A DNA stretch of 11,694 nucleotides from an uncultured Cellulosilyticum sp. (GCA_934725855.1 CAKVCL010000055.1:1-11694), one strand, 5' to 3'; positions 1 through 10,346 are shown, counted from the stretch's first letter. Notes: generated from the letters alone by a model not told the origin. Numbers and translations are program-made.

Positions 1-103
1 AAAATTAAGAAAATATGCTAGTTTCAATTCAAAGTCATTTTTTATTAAAATTGCTCTCAAGGCTGAATAGTAACAATTATTAAACTTTTTTGTTTTGTAT
101 TTA

Positions 104-133
104 TTGACTTCTTCTAAACATATCTGCTATACT
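104..133 (+). promoter_or_regulatory. Sigma-A-type promoter of the XRE regulator gene
   Basis: A -35 box TTGACT (104-109) and a -10 box TATACT (128-133) are separated by 18 bases, and the ribosome binding site of the regulator gene follows about 18 bases later. Just downstream (about 135-147) is CATG-TATAT-CATG, a short dyad at the expected transcription start. It could be an operator for the regulator itself; that is inference. Confidence 0.7.
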
Positions 134-167
134 CCATGTATATCATGTGTAAGGAGTGAATACTGTT

Positions 168-689
168 ATGGCGATTGGAGAGAGAATCCATTTTTTCCGC
201 CTTTTGCGTGGAATGACACAAAAATATCTGGGTACGATTGTCGGTTTTCCTGAGAGAAGTGCCGATGTCCGCTTAGCACAATATGAAACCGGAACACGAA
301 AACCCAAAGCAGAGCTTACTGCCGCACTGGCACAGGCACTCGATGTTTCACCCCAAGCTCTTGATGTGCCGGATATTGACAGCTATGTCGGGCTGATGCA
401 CACTTTGTTTACCCTTGAAGATCTGTACGGTCTGACCGTTAGCGAATCAGACGGTGAAATTTGTCTGAAAGTTGATACTTCCAAAGGAAAAGAAGCTCAC
501 GAACTGCTTAAAATGCTGTATACATGGAAAGAACAGGCAGACAAGCTATCTTCCGGTGAAATCAGCAAGGATGAATACGACAACTGGCGGTATCACTATC
601 CGGAGTTCGATACCACACAAATCCGGGCAAAAATTCCGTCCCAGGAACTCAGTGATGCCCTTATCAAAATGCTCAAATCCAATAAATAA
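168..689 (+). CDS. XRE-family helix-turn-helix regulator, probably carried by a mobile element
   Basis: Predicted cytoplasmic DNA-binding regulator of 173 residues. The N-terminal ~65 residues form a Cro/C1-type helix-turn-helix: GERIHFFRLLRGMTQKYLG, then RLAQYETGTRKPK and a helix ending LAQALDVSPQAL. The rest is a helical region without a recognised catalytic motif. I recall close relatives of this whole protein in integrative conjugative elements of gut Clostridia. The start is ATG 168, because AAGGAG (151-156) lies 11 bases upstream; the in-frame GTG at 156 overlaps that site and is unlikely. Base composition is visibly richer in G+C than guaA or guaB next door. The gene has its own promoter and terminator and points towards the 3' end of guaA. 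Likely role is control of element genes lying left of the window; the target is not visible. Family sure, mobile origin inferred. Confidence 0.85.
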   Translation: MAIGERIHFFRLLRGMTQKYLGTIVGFPERSADVRLAQYETGTRKPKAELTAALAQALDVSPQALDVPDIDSYVGLMHTLFTLEDLYGLTVSESDGEICLKVDTSKGKEAHELLKMLYTWKEQADKLSSGEISKDEYDNWRYHYPEFDTTQIRAKIPSQELSDALIKMLKSNK

Positions 690-698
690 AGACGACAA

Positions 699-740
699 AA
701 AGCCCTTAGCTATGAGTTACTACCCACAGCTAAGGGCTTT
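699..740. terminator. Bidirectional rho-independent terminator between XRE gene and guaA
   Basis: A perfect 13-bp stem pairs 699-711 with 728-740 (arms contain AGCCCTTAGCT and its complement) around a 16-base loop. On the minus strand it is followed by five T's, so it could end guaA transcripts. On the plus strand it sits 10 bases after the regulator's stop codon. Confidence 0.8.
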
Positions 741-830
741 CTAAACATGGATTATTGTTGCACAACCACCTATCAATCATTCTCTAACCCTAAAACCACC
801 GGATTACAAGAATAATGGCTCTCATGCAAC

Positions 831-851
831 TGTTATCAAATTGTTATCAAA
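831..851 (+). repeat. Two tandem TGTTATCAAA repeats beside the guaA 3' end
   Basis: TGTTATCAAA occurs at 831-840 and again at 842-851, an 11-base period, about 60 bases outside the guaA stop codon. Closely spaced direct repeats at this distance from an insertion junction resemble arm-type binding sites of tyrosine recombinases. The repeat is seen directly; its role is inference. Confidence 0.5.
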
Positions 852-908
852 AGACTTTCTGAAATACCGCAAACCCGCATAAACACTGGATTCTTTGGAC
901 GTTTCAAT

Positions 909-2450
909 TTACTCAAATTCTATTGTAGCAGGTGGCTTCCCTGTGCAGTCATACATGACACGGTTAACCCCTTTTACTTCATTGACAATTCTAGTCGTCA
1001 CTTTTCCAAGGACTTCCCATGGAAGCTCAGCACTTTCTGCTGTCATAAAGTCACTTGTTGTGACTGCTCTTAGGGCAATTGCATAGTCATATGTTCTAAA
1101 GTCACCCATAACTCCTACTGAACGCATATTAGTAAGGGCTGCGAAGTATTGACCTAAGTTTTTGTCTACGCCTGCTTTGGCGATTTCTTCACGGTAAATC
1201 CAGTCAGCGTCTTGTACAATACGTACTTTTTCTGCTGTGACTTCTCCGATGATACGGATGCCAAGTCCTGGTCCTGGAAATGGTTGTCTAAATACTAGGT
1301 AGTCAGGAATACCGAGTTCTTGTCCTACTTTTCTTACTTCATCTTTAAATAATAATCGAAGGGGTTCAACGATTTCTTTGAAATCTACACAGTCTGGAAG
1401 CCCCCCTACATTGTGGTGAGATTTAATGACTGCTGATTTACCTAGTCCACTTTCAATAACGTCTGGGTAAATAGTGCCTTGTACAAGGTAATCCACTGCT
1501 CCGATTTTTTTTGCTTCTTCTTCAAACACACGGATGAATTCTTCACCGATGATTTTTCTTTTTGCTTCTGGTTCTTCTACGCCTTTAAGTTTAGCATAGA
1601 ATCTATCTTGTGCATTGACACGAATGAAGTTAAGGTCATATGGTCCATCTGGTCCAAATACGACTTCTACTTCATCGCCTTCATTTTTTCTAAGTAAGCC
1701 ATGATCTACAAATACGCAAGTTAATTGTTTGCCGATTGCTTTTGCAAGCATAACAGCTGCTACAGATGAATCTACGCCACCTGAAAGGGCACATAATACT
1801 TTTCCGTCTCCGATTTTTTCACGAAGGGCTGCAATACTGGTTTCTACAAATGAATCCATTTTCCAGTCGCCTTGACATTCGCAAATATTGTGAACGAAGT
1901 TAGCAAGCATTTTCATGCCTTCTTGTGTATGCATCACTTCTGGATGGAATTGTACTGCATAAAGCCCTCTTTCCACATTTTCCATAGCTGCTACTGGACA
2001 TACTGGTGTATGTGCGGTGACTTTAAAGCCTTCTGGTGCTTTTTCAATGTAGTCTGTGTGACTCATCCAACAAATAGTTGATGGGGATACCCCTTCGAAT
2101 AATTTGGAATTATTCTCAATTTTAACTTCTGTTTTTCCATATTCACTAACAGGTGCTGTGGCTACTTTGCCCTCTAAAAGATGTGCCATCAGTTGAGAAC
2201 CATAGCAAATGCCTAAAATTGGAATCCCTAGCTTAAAGATTTCTTTACTACATACAGCAGAGTCTTCTGCATAGACGCTATTAGGTCCTCCTGTAAAGAT
2301 AATTCCCTTTGGATTCATTTCTTTAATTTTTTCTAAACTCAGTGTATACGGATGCACTTCGCAGTATACATTATTTTCTCTAACACGTCTTGCGATCAGC
2401 TGATTGTACTGTCCACCAAAGTCAAGTACAATAACTAATTCATGATTCAT
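909..2450 (-). CDS. guaA: GMP synthase (glutamine-hydrolysing)
   Basis: Catalyses the last step of GMP synthesis: XMP + ATP + glutamine to GMP (EC 6.3.5.2), in the cytoplasm. Length is the usual 513 residues. Residues 1-190 are a class I glutamine amidotransferase domain with nucleophile Cys82 in GICYGSQ and His169/Glu171 in FHPEV. The ATP-pyrophosphatase domain starts near 200, with P-loop SGGVDSS at 223-229. The C-terminal dimerisation domain carries [11 protein letters not shown] and ends KPPATIEFE, typical for the family. AAAGGAGG (2460-2467) lies 9 bases before the ATG. It follows guaB on the same strand after an 89-base gap that holds no hairpin but a likely promoter, so it may be both co-transcribed and separately expressed. 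The gene is intact to its stop even though it seems to abut a mobile element at its 3' end. Confidence 0.98.
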   Translation of the reverse strand: MNHELVIVLDFGGQYNQLIARRVRENNVYCEVHPYTLSLEKIKEMNPKGIIFTGGPNSVYAEDSAVCSKEIFKLGIPILGICYGSQLMAHLLEGKVATAPVSEYGKTEVKIENNSKLFEGVSPSTICWMSHTDYIEKAPEGFKVTAHTPVCPVAAMENVERGLYAVQFHPEVMHTQEGMKMLANFVHNICECQGDWKMDSFVETSIAALREKIGDGKVLCALSGGVDSSVAAVMLAKAIGKQLTCVFVDHGLLRKNEGDEVEVVFGPDGPYDLNFIRVNAQDRFYAKLKGVEEPEAKRKIIGEEFIRVFEEEAKKIGAVDYLVQGTIYPDVIESGLGKSAVIKSHHNVGGLPDCVDFKEIVEPLRLLFKDEVRKVGQELGIPDYLVFRQPFPGPGLGIRIIGEVTAEKVRIVQDADWIYREEIAKAGVDKNLGQYFAALTNMRSVGVMGDFRTYDYAIALRAVTTSDFMTAESAELPWEVLGKVTTRIVNEVKGVNRVMYDCTGKPPATIEFE

Positions 2451-2481
2451 GGCTTATTTCCTCCTTTGATATTCTTTTCTC

Positions 2482-2512
2482 ATTATATCACTTTTTCTGA
2501 CCCTATTAGCAA
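2482..2512 (-). promoter_or_regulatory. Probable extended -10 promoter of guaA
   Basis: On the minus strand the guaB-guaA gap reads TGATATAAT (2482-2490), a perfect -10 box with the extended TGn motif. A weak -35, TTGCTA (2507-2512), is 19 bases upstream. The predicted start leaves a leader of about 25 bases containing the guaA ribosome binding site. This would let guaA be expressed without guaB. Confidence 0.55.
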
Positions 2513-2539
2513 TTCTTGTCTGAAATATTCTATTTTCTT

Positions 2540-4003
<1,464 letters not shown>

Positions 4004-4043
4004 CTACAGCATTTCTAGTTTTCTGAATTAGTTATCAAATTAT

Positions 4044-4073
4044 CGAACATTAAAATAGCCTTTTGATATTTCG
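4044..4073. promoter_or_regulatory. Candidate PurR operator (inverted PurBox-like sites) in the guaB leader
   Basis: The plus strand carries ATCGAACATT, with CGAA at 4044-4047. The opposite strand carries ACGAAATAT, with CGAA at 4070-4073, so two CGAA cores face each other 22 bases apart. A TATCAAA/TTTGATA inverted repeat (4033-4039, 4062-4068) overlaps them. The known Bacillus PurR site is a pair of inverted PurBoxes with a central CGAA. The left half-site fits well, the right one less so. It covers the predicted transcription start of guaB, which suits repression. Clostridial PurR use here is inference. Confidence 0.4.
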
Positions 4074-4078
4074 TACAC

Positions 4079-4106
4079 TTTATCACATTTTTTGATTTCT
4101 TGTCAA
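4079..4106 (-). promoter_or_regulatory. Sigma-A-type promoter of guaB
   Basis: On the minus strand a consensus -35 TTGACA (4101-4106) is followed after 16 bases by GATAAA (4079-4084), preceded by TGT as an extended -10. The predicted start near 4072 gives a leader of about 78 bases. It lies just downstream of the terminator at 4115-4159, so guaB starts a new transcription unit. Confidence 0.65.
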
Positions 4107-4114
4107 GTCATAGA

Positions 4115-4159
4115 TGCCATAAAAAAAAGAGGTTTTTTAGGCCTCTTTTTTATATGGCA
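4115..4159. terminator. Rho-independent terminator after the DUF6106-like gene
   Basis: Eighteen bases (4115-4132) pair with 4142-4159 with one mismatch, around a 9-base loop. The GC core is GAGG/CCTC, and on the minus strand it runs into eight T's. It lies 30 bases past the stop of the upstream minus-strand gene and insulates guaB. The near symmetry means it could act in both directions. Confidence 0.8.
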
Positions 4160-4188
4160 CTCTTAATTGACTAAGATTTGCCCTTGTA

Positions 4189-4725
4189 TTAGTTTGTTTT
4201 TGCGAAATTAAATGGATTTTTCTTAAATACTTTATTTGGCGCTTGTTTATATAACTCGTTCAATAAGGTATCATTTGGTGAAATGAGTACTTTGCAAAGT
4301 CCCACTTTTTCTGATTCCGTAATAATCGCATATGTACTTTCATCATTTGCATTATCGCTCGCATTAATAACTTTTATACCTGGTTTATTAATTTCTCCTG
4401 AGTGTCTTTCATCTTTAATGCTTGCCATAATATGAATCTTTTTCATATCAATCGTTATCACTCTTTTACGTGAATTCTTATTGTATATCACATCAATATC
4501 TATCTCATTATTGGTTAAAGCATATTCATATTCCTTACTTAATCTAGACATTAAGTAACCTGCACCACATATTACCCCAACATCTAATATGAACCCTATA
4601 GAAAGATTAATTCCTAATAGTACAATACAAACAACAATCGTTCCTAATACTAATCCGATTTGTTTTAAACGATCTTGTGGTGTTTTCTTTTGCTCAATAC
4701 GAAACTCTTTGAATATATCTGACAT
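4189..4725 (-). CDS. Small membrane protein, DUF6106-like
   Basis: Function unknown. The predicted 178-residue protein has a short charged N-terminus (MSDIFKEFRIEQKKTPQDR), then two close hydrophobic stretches at about 25-58 (IGLVLGTIVVCIVLLGINL and IGFILDVGVICGAGYLM) that look like a membrane hairpin. A soluble domain of about 115 residues follows, beginning KEYEYALTNNEIDIDVIYN. That start, and the arrangement, recall the DUF6106 family of Clostridia; the family name is from memory. The ATG at 4725 is preferred because AAAGG lies about 10 bases upstream. An ATG 60 bases further up would add a lysine- and tyrosine-rich extension and has no ribosome binding site. It is divergent from uppP and ends at its own strong terminator. 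I found no convincing promoter. Confidence 0.75.
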   Translation of the reverse strand: MSDIFKEFRIEQKKTPQDRLKQIGLVLGTIVVCIVLLGINLSIGFILDVGVICGAGYLMSRLSKEYEYALTNNEIDIDVIYNKNSRKRVITIDMKKIHIMASIKDERHSGEINKPGIKVINASDNANDESTYAIITESEKVGLCKVLISPNDTLLNELYKQAPNKVFKKNPFNFAKTN

Positions 4726-4932
4726 CCTACACAACCCTTTCTTTACTATATAATATAAAATACTATAAATGACTACTTTTTTCAATGATTAGCACACTTT
4801 TTGCTTCTATTTAAAAGCTTGTTCTTATTTATTATCATAAAGCATAGATATATAAAAATTATAAATTTTTAATTGGATAGTATGACTTTTTTTGAAAATG
4901 TATTCCAATAATTTGTAAGGAGAGTGAGAGCC

Positions 4933-5772
4933 TTGGATTTAGCATTATACTTTAAAGCAATCATTTTAGGCATTGTGGAAGGCTTAACTGAGTTTCTTCC
5001 TGTTTCATCTACTGGTCACTTAATCATTTTTGAAAACTTACTACACTTCTCAGCCAACTCTAATTTTGCTAATATGTTTACTATGGTCATTCAGCTTGGC
5101 GCCATCTTAGCGGTTGTTATCGCCTATTGGCGTAAAATCTGGGAAAGCCTTGTTAATCTTTTACCTAGTAAAACGCATCCTTTCAATGAGTCAGGTCTTT
5201 ATTTTTGGCTTATGATTTTAATTTCCTGCCTTCCTGCTGCTGCCATTGGCATTCCTTTTGATGATTTAATCGAAGCAAAGCTTTTTAACCCTGTCGTTGT
5301 GGCTTGCACCCTCTTTATAGGCGGATTATGGATGCTCTATGCTGAAAGCAAACTACGTGGTAATCATATGACTTCTTTAGAAGAGACATGTATTACCCCT
5401 AAAATGGCGCTTATTGTAGGTTTATTTCAAGTTCTTTCTATTATACCAGGTATGTCGCGTTCAGCTTCTACCATCATCGGTGGATGGGTTGCTGGCTTTT
5501 CTACAGTAGCTGGCGCTGAGTATTCTTTCTTTCTTGCGATTCCTGTTATGTTTGGCCAAGCATTTCTTAATATTTTAGATGTACACAATGCTTTATGTCA
5601 AACGGAATGGTTGGCGCTTGCCATTGGCTTTATCGTTTCTTTTCTAGTGGCTCTTGTGGTTATTCGCTCATTTATTTCTTATCTTCAAAAAAAGCCGATG
5701 AAAATCTTTGCGCTTTATCGTATCCTCTTTGCATTTGTCATCTTAGGCTGTGGCATGCTTGGGCTTTTCTAA
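4933..5772 (+). CDS. uppP: Undecaprenyl-diphosphatase (bacitracin resistance protein BacA/UppP)
   Basis: Integral membrane enzyme that dephosphorylates undecaprenyl diphosphate to recycle the lipid carrier of cell wall precursors (EC 3.6.1.27); extra activity gives bacitracin resistance. The N-terminus carries the family motif EGLTEFLPVSSTGH with Glu16, Glu20, Ser26 and His29, and PGMSRS contains the conserved arginine (Arg176). Hydrophobic segments run through most of the protein, as expected for this polytopic family. I choose TTG 4933, which gives MDLALYFKAIILG, the usual start of the family, with AAGGAG (4917-4922) 10 bases upstream. The in-frame GTG at 4924 is one base from that site, too close to be used. 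The product is 279 residues, in the family range. It stands alone, divergent from the DUF6106-like gene, and ends at a shared terminator. Confidence 0.95.
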   Translation: MDLALYFKAIILGIVEGLTEFLPVSSTGHLIIFENLLHFSANSNFANMFTMVIQLGAILAVVIAYWRKIWESLVNLLPSKTHPFNESGLYFWLMILISCLPAAAIGIPFDDLIEAKLFNPVVVACTLFIGGLWMLYAESKLRGNHMTSLEETCITPKMALIVGLFQVLSIIPGMSRSASTIIGGWVAGFSTVAGAEYSFFLAIPVMFGQAFLNILDVHNALCQTEWLALAIGFIVSFLVALVVIRSFISYLQKKPMKIFALYRILFAFVILGCGMLGLF

Positions 5773-5792
5773 AAATAACTCATACATAAAAG

Positions 5793-5850
5793 CTGTGTAT
5801 TTCTTTGTAAAATAACCCTTTATAAAGAAATACACAGTTTTTTATTTTTT
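5793..5850. terminator. Terminator between the convergent uppP and DUF3781 genes
   Basis: Bases 5793-5811 pair with 5819-5837 in a 19-bp stem with one G-U pair (outer arm CTGTGTATTTCTTT) and a 7-base loop. It is followed on the plus strand by TTTTTTATTTTTT. The T-run overlaps the last codons of the convergent gene. On the minus strand CTTTT follows the stem, so it can plausibly work both ways. Confidence 0.88.
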
Positions 5851-6096
5851 CTTATGGGCTGTAATAATCGTATCACTATATACGTTTACTGTAATCGTAC
5901 AACCTGCGGTACTAATATACCAATTCTTGCCCTTTCTAATCACTTCACTTGCTTCAGATTGAATCTCATTGGCACACCATTTCACAACATCATCTGTTTC
6001 TAAAGAAAGATTCCTTTTAATTCTTTCAATCCCCATGGGTGTTGTATGCAATTTATCTATTTGACTAAGCAAGAGTTCTTTTTCACTACTTTGCAT
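5842..6096 (-). CDS. DUF3781-like small protein
   Basis: An 84-residue protein of unknown function. The sequence LDKLHTTPMGIERI-like start (residues 13-27), then DDVVKWCANEI, RKGKNWYISTAGCTITVN and a tail with YSDTIITAHK, match the pattern I recall for DUF3781 proteins of Firmicutes. There is no signal peptide or membrane segment; Cys41 and Cys65 are the only cysteines. GAGGGAG (6104-6110) lies 7 bases before the ATG. It sits downstream of groEL on the same strand but beyond the groEL terminator, and no clear promoter precedes it, so expression may depend on read-through. A purine-rich stretch with further ribosome-binding-like sequences and an overlapping eight-codon reading frame precede the start. 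Confidence 0.8.
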   Translation of the reverse strand: MQSSEKELLLSQIDKLHTTPMGIERIKRNLSLETDDVVKWCANEIQSEASEVIRKGKNWYISTAGCTITVNVYSDTIITAHKKK

Positions 6097-6205
6097 CTTC
6101 TATCTCCCTCATTTCTTCTCCTATTCTCCTTGGCTATTTGCTCTATTTTCCTGATTCTTATTTTTTTTAGTCTTACTGGTCTTAAAAATCTACAGATAAC
6201 AAATT

Positions 6206-6250
6206 AAAACAGGTAGCTACCTTCTTGAGATAACTACCTGTTTTTTAATC
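6206..6250. terminator. Terminator of the groES-groEL operon
   Basis: AAAACAGGTAG (6206-6216) pairs perfectly with 6234-6244, leaving a 17-base loop with possible inner pairs. On the minus strand TTTTAATTT follows the stem, about 45 bases past the groEL stop. On the plus strand a run of six T's follows, but no plus-strand gene ends here. Confidence 0.75.
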
Positions 6251-6288
6251 AATCAGCTTACTAAGCTCATGGGATTTGATGCTTTAAA

Positions 6289-7941
<1,653 letters not shown>

Positions 7942-7982
7942 CTAATTATCCTTTATTTAAACTATGTTTTGTTGTAACTGTA

Positions 7983-8267
7983 TTATTCAACAATTGCTAA
8001 AATGTCGCTTTGTTTAACGATAACATATTCTTCTTTATCTAATGTCACTTCTGTTCCTGCATATTTAGAGCAGATGACTTTATCGCCAACTTTAACTTCC
8101 ATTTTTACTTCTTTGCCATCAATTACACCACCTGGGCCAACAGCAATAACTTCTGCTTCTTGTGGTTTTTCTTTAGCTGTACCTGTTAAAATAATACCTG
8201 ATTGTGTTTTTTCTTCTGCTTCAAGATGTTTAATTACAACTCTGTCACCTAATGGTTTTAAGTTCAT
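7983..8267 (-). CDS. groS: Co-chaperonin GroES (Hsp10)
   Basis: The small subunit forms the heptameric lid of GroEL. The 94 residues are the normal length. [13 protein letters not shown] at the start, a mobile loop region around [26 protein letters not shown] and the end [14 protein letters not shown] are all characteristic. AGGGAGG (8277-8283) lies 9 bases before the ATG, almost identical to the groEL site, suiting balanced translation. It is the first gene of the operon; promoter and CIRCE operator are within 120 bases upstream, so heat induction through HrcA is expected. No hrcA or dnaK gene is in the window. Confidence 0.99.
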   Translation of the reverse strand: MNLKPLGDRVVIKHLEAEEKTQSGIILTGTAKEKPQEAEVIAVGPGGVIDGKEVKMEVKVGDKVICSKYAGTEVTLDKEEYVIVKQSDILAIVE

Positions 8268-8315
8268 AATAAAAGACCTCCCTAATCTATTTGTAATTGA
8301 ATATTTTTCGTCTTA

Positions 8316-8342
8316 TTAGCACTCACTTTATTCGAGTGCTAA
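8316..8342. promoter_or_regulatory. CIRCE operator (HrcA binding site) of groES-groEL
   Basis: TTAGCACTC (8316-8324), nine bases, then GAGTGCTAA (8334-8342): an exact match to the CIRCE consensus. It lies at the predicted transcription start, about 50 bases before groES. HrcA repression with release on heat shock is established for this element in Firmicutes. Confidence 0.98.
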
Positions 8343-8354
8343 TTGATATTTATA

Positions 8355-8383
8355 ATATTATGGCATTCATCCTTTTATTGCAA
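8355..8383 (-). promoter_or_regulatory. Probable promoter of groES-groEL
   Basis: On the minus strand TTGCAA (8378-8383) and TAATAT (8355-8360) are separated by 17 bases, and the CIRCE element begins about 12 bases downstream. Each box matches the consensus at four of six positions. The position relative to CIRCE supports the call; a TATAAA slightly closer is an alternative -10. Confidence 0.55.
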
Positions 8384-8477
8384 ATATCATTTTCAGCCCT
8401 TTTACTGTATTATACTATATTTTCTTTTATTTTTGGCTATTTGCTTTGTTTTTCTTTACTTTGCTCCTAATATCACG

Positions 8478-9368
8478 TTATTTTATTTTAGAATTTTTGA
8501 ATAAGGCCTTCTCTCTTCCATAGTAAAAAAGATACTGCTGGGCATAGCCTGCAAGCTTTCCGAAATAACTTTTGGCAAAGGCTTGAATCTCCTCTATCTT
8601 CATTTCTTTTCCTTCAAAGTATAACCCTTCTACCACCCTTTTAATCCAAACATCCGTTGGAAAAACTTCACCTTTGCCATAAGCAAATAATAAGATACAA
8701 TCTGATATCTTTGGACCCACTCCTTTTATCGTCATCAACTGCTCTCTGGCTTCATCAGCTGACATAATCCATAAATCGTTTAAAATAACCTCTCCATTTA
8801 ATACTTTATGGCAAGCATCTACTATATAAGGTGCTCTAAATCCCACTTTGCATAGCCTAAGCGCTTCTTCTGAAGCCTTAGAAAGCTGCTCGGGGGTTGG
8901 AAAAGCATAATAAGGATTATCCTCACGATCTATTTCCTCTAAGGGTGTGCCAAACTGTTTAGAAATATTTCTAATGCATTGCTGAATGTGTGGAATTGCC
9001 TTATTTTGTGAAATAATAAATGAAATAAGCATTTCCCAAGGATCTTGCTTTAGGATACGGATCCCACTTCCAAACTCAACCGCTTTAGCCATATGAGGGT
9101 CTTTTTTTGCAAGCTGACGGGTTATCTTAGCATAATTTGTACCCATATCAAAATAAGGAAACCATCTTTCCTCTAGCTCACTCATATTGGTATTGTAAAT
9201 GATGGCACTACTTGAGTCAGGCTGCTGGGTAACCTTTATAAGTTTTTTCTTGGCATTTAATATATAACTATGATCTGTCAGCTTCTCATAGCTAAAAACC
9301 TGTCCACTTTCTAGTATTTGGGTAATATTAAAATGATCTAAATGATTGAGCATTACGATATTATTCAT
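8478..9368 (-). CDS. 8-oxoguanine DNA glycosylase, OGG1-type (HhH-GPD family)
   Basis: Predicted base-excision repair enzyme that removes 8-oxoguanine from DNA and can cut the strand (glycosylase/lyase). The N-terminal domain has SGQVFSYEKL at 21-30, where OGG1 proteins carry GQxFRW. The HhH-GPD domain begins near QDPWEMLISFIISQNK (108-123). The helix-hairpin-helix IKGVGPKISDCILLFA contains Lys220, matching the catalytic lysine, and FPTDVWIKR holds Asp239, matching the catalytic aspartate. The 296 residues suit bacterial members. The ATG at 9368 has GAGG only 4 bases upstream, after a second GAGG-type site; the next ATG, five codons in, has none. The 3' end lies about 95 bases from the groES promoter with no hairpin, so some transcripts may run into the heat-shock operon. 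Confidence 0.9.
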   Translation of the reverse strand: MNNIVMLNHLDHFNITQILESGQVFSYEKLTDHSYILNAKKKLIKVTQQPDSSSAIIYNTNMSELEERWFPYFDMGTNYAKITRQLAKKDPHMAKAVEFGSGIRILKQDPWEMLISFIISQNKAIPHIQQCIRNISKQFGTPLEEIDREDNPYYAFPTPEQLSKASEEALRLCKVGFRAPYIVDACHKVLNGEVILNDLWIMSADEAREQLMTIKGVGPKISDCILLFAYGKGEVFPTDVWIKRVVEGLYFEGKEMKIEEIQAFAKSYFGKLAGYAQQYLFYYGREKALFKNSKIK

Positions 9369-9578
9369 ATTTCCTCACCCTCACCCTATCTTGACTGATT
9401 CATTATTTTTCATTATTACCATTTTTCCATTTATTAACCCTATATTTTACCAATTTTTATTACTCCTATATTTCAGCATCTTTTGTGTATTTTTTTATAC
9501 TTTTCTTTATGTAAGCTTAACTCATTTATGCTATTCTATAAATAAGTTAAATAACTCATCTTACTCGAAAGGAAGCAA

Positions 9579-10346
9579 ATGATGAAAGATACAATCTATA
9601 CCATTCCAGTTACGGATGCTTTTAAAGCAGATGATGAATGTCCTTTTTGCTATATCAAAAGAAAACTTGAACAAGATGCAATTTCTTTTATTTTAGGCTG
9701 TGCTTATATGGAGGATGATATTAGGGCAGTCACAGATGAAGTGGGTTTTTGTAGTGAACATTTTAAAAAGATGTATGACTACGGAAATCGTCTTGGCAAT
9801 GCCTTAATGCTCCATACCCATCTTATCAAACTCCAAAAAGAACTCGATCAAAAAATAAATAGCTTTTCCCCTACTAAAACAAGCATGTTTTCAAAATTTA
9901 TGAAGCCTAAAAGCACAGATGATGCTTCAGGTAATGTGATAAGCCATTGGGCTAGTGAGAAAGCTCATTCTTGTTATATCTGTGACGCTTATAATAAAAA
10001 TTTTTCACGTTACATAGGGACTTTTTTCTATTTAATAGAAACAAATGAAGAGTTTAGAAATCTATATAAAAACTCTAAAGGATTCTGCCTGCCTCATTTT
10101 GGTGAAATCATGGCGCTTGCTGATACAGAACTTAGTGATAAATATAAATCTGAGTTTCATGAAACTTTATTTAAACTGATGAAAGACAACCTTAAACGTG
10201 TTGAAGAAGATGTTTCTTGGTTTATTGATAAATTTGACTACCGAAACAAAGATGCTGACTGGAAAAACTCAAAAGATGCTATTCCTCGTGCGATGCAGAA
10301 ATTAGGCAGTGTCTATGTACAAGATCCGCCATTTAAAGAAAAATAA
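9579..10346 (+). CDS. DUF6062-like protein with two CxxC...CxxH modules
   Basis: Function unknown; the N-terminus (KDTIYTIPVTDAF, then ECPFC) and overall pattern recall the DUF6062 family of Clostridia, a name given from memory. The 255 residues hold two matching cysteine-histidine sets: C21-x2-C24-x33-C58-x2-H61 and C132-x2-C135-x34-C170-x2-H173. Each module ends in GFC-x2-HF. This suggests an internal duplication and two metal sites, probably zinc. A charged linker (about 93-125, rich in Lys and Ser) joins them. There is no signal peptide or membrane segment, so it is likely cytoplasmic. AAAGGA (9568-9573) precedes a double ATG; the second ATG at 9582 has the better 8-base spacing and may be the true start. 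It is divergent from the glycosylase gene and ends at a terminator shared with the tRNA array. Confidence 0.85.
   Translation: MMKDTIYTIPVTDAFKADDECPFCYIKRKLEQDAISFILGCAYMEDDIRAVTDEVGFCSEHFKKMYDYGNRLGNALMLHTHLIKLQKELDQKINSFSPTKTSMFSKFMKPKSTDDASGNVISHWASEKAHSCYICDAYNKNFSRYIGTFFYLIETNEEFRNLYKNSKGFCLPHFGEIMALADTELSDKYKSEFHETLFKLMKDNLKRVEEDVSWFIDKFDYRNKDADWKNSKDAIPRAMQKLGSVYVQDPPFKEK

Noticed and set aside
21..29. GTTTCAATT at 21-29 and again at 901-909 next to the guaA stop, considered as paired attachment sites
   Set aside because: Nine AT-rich bases are likely to recur by chance, and the following bases match only with a gap.
472..744. 90-codon frame inside and beyond the XRE gene
   Set aside because: It overlaps the regulator in another frame, runs through the terminator hairpin and has no start signal.
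895..1086. Plus-strand open frame over the 3' end of guaA
   Set aside because: Shadow of guaA codons on the opposite strand with no ribosome binding site.
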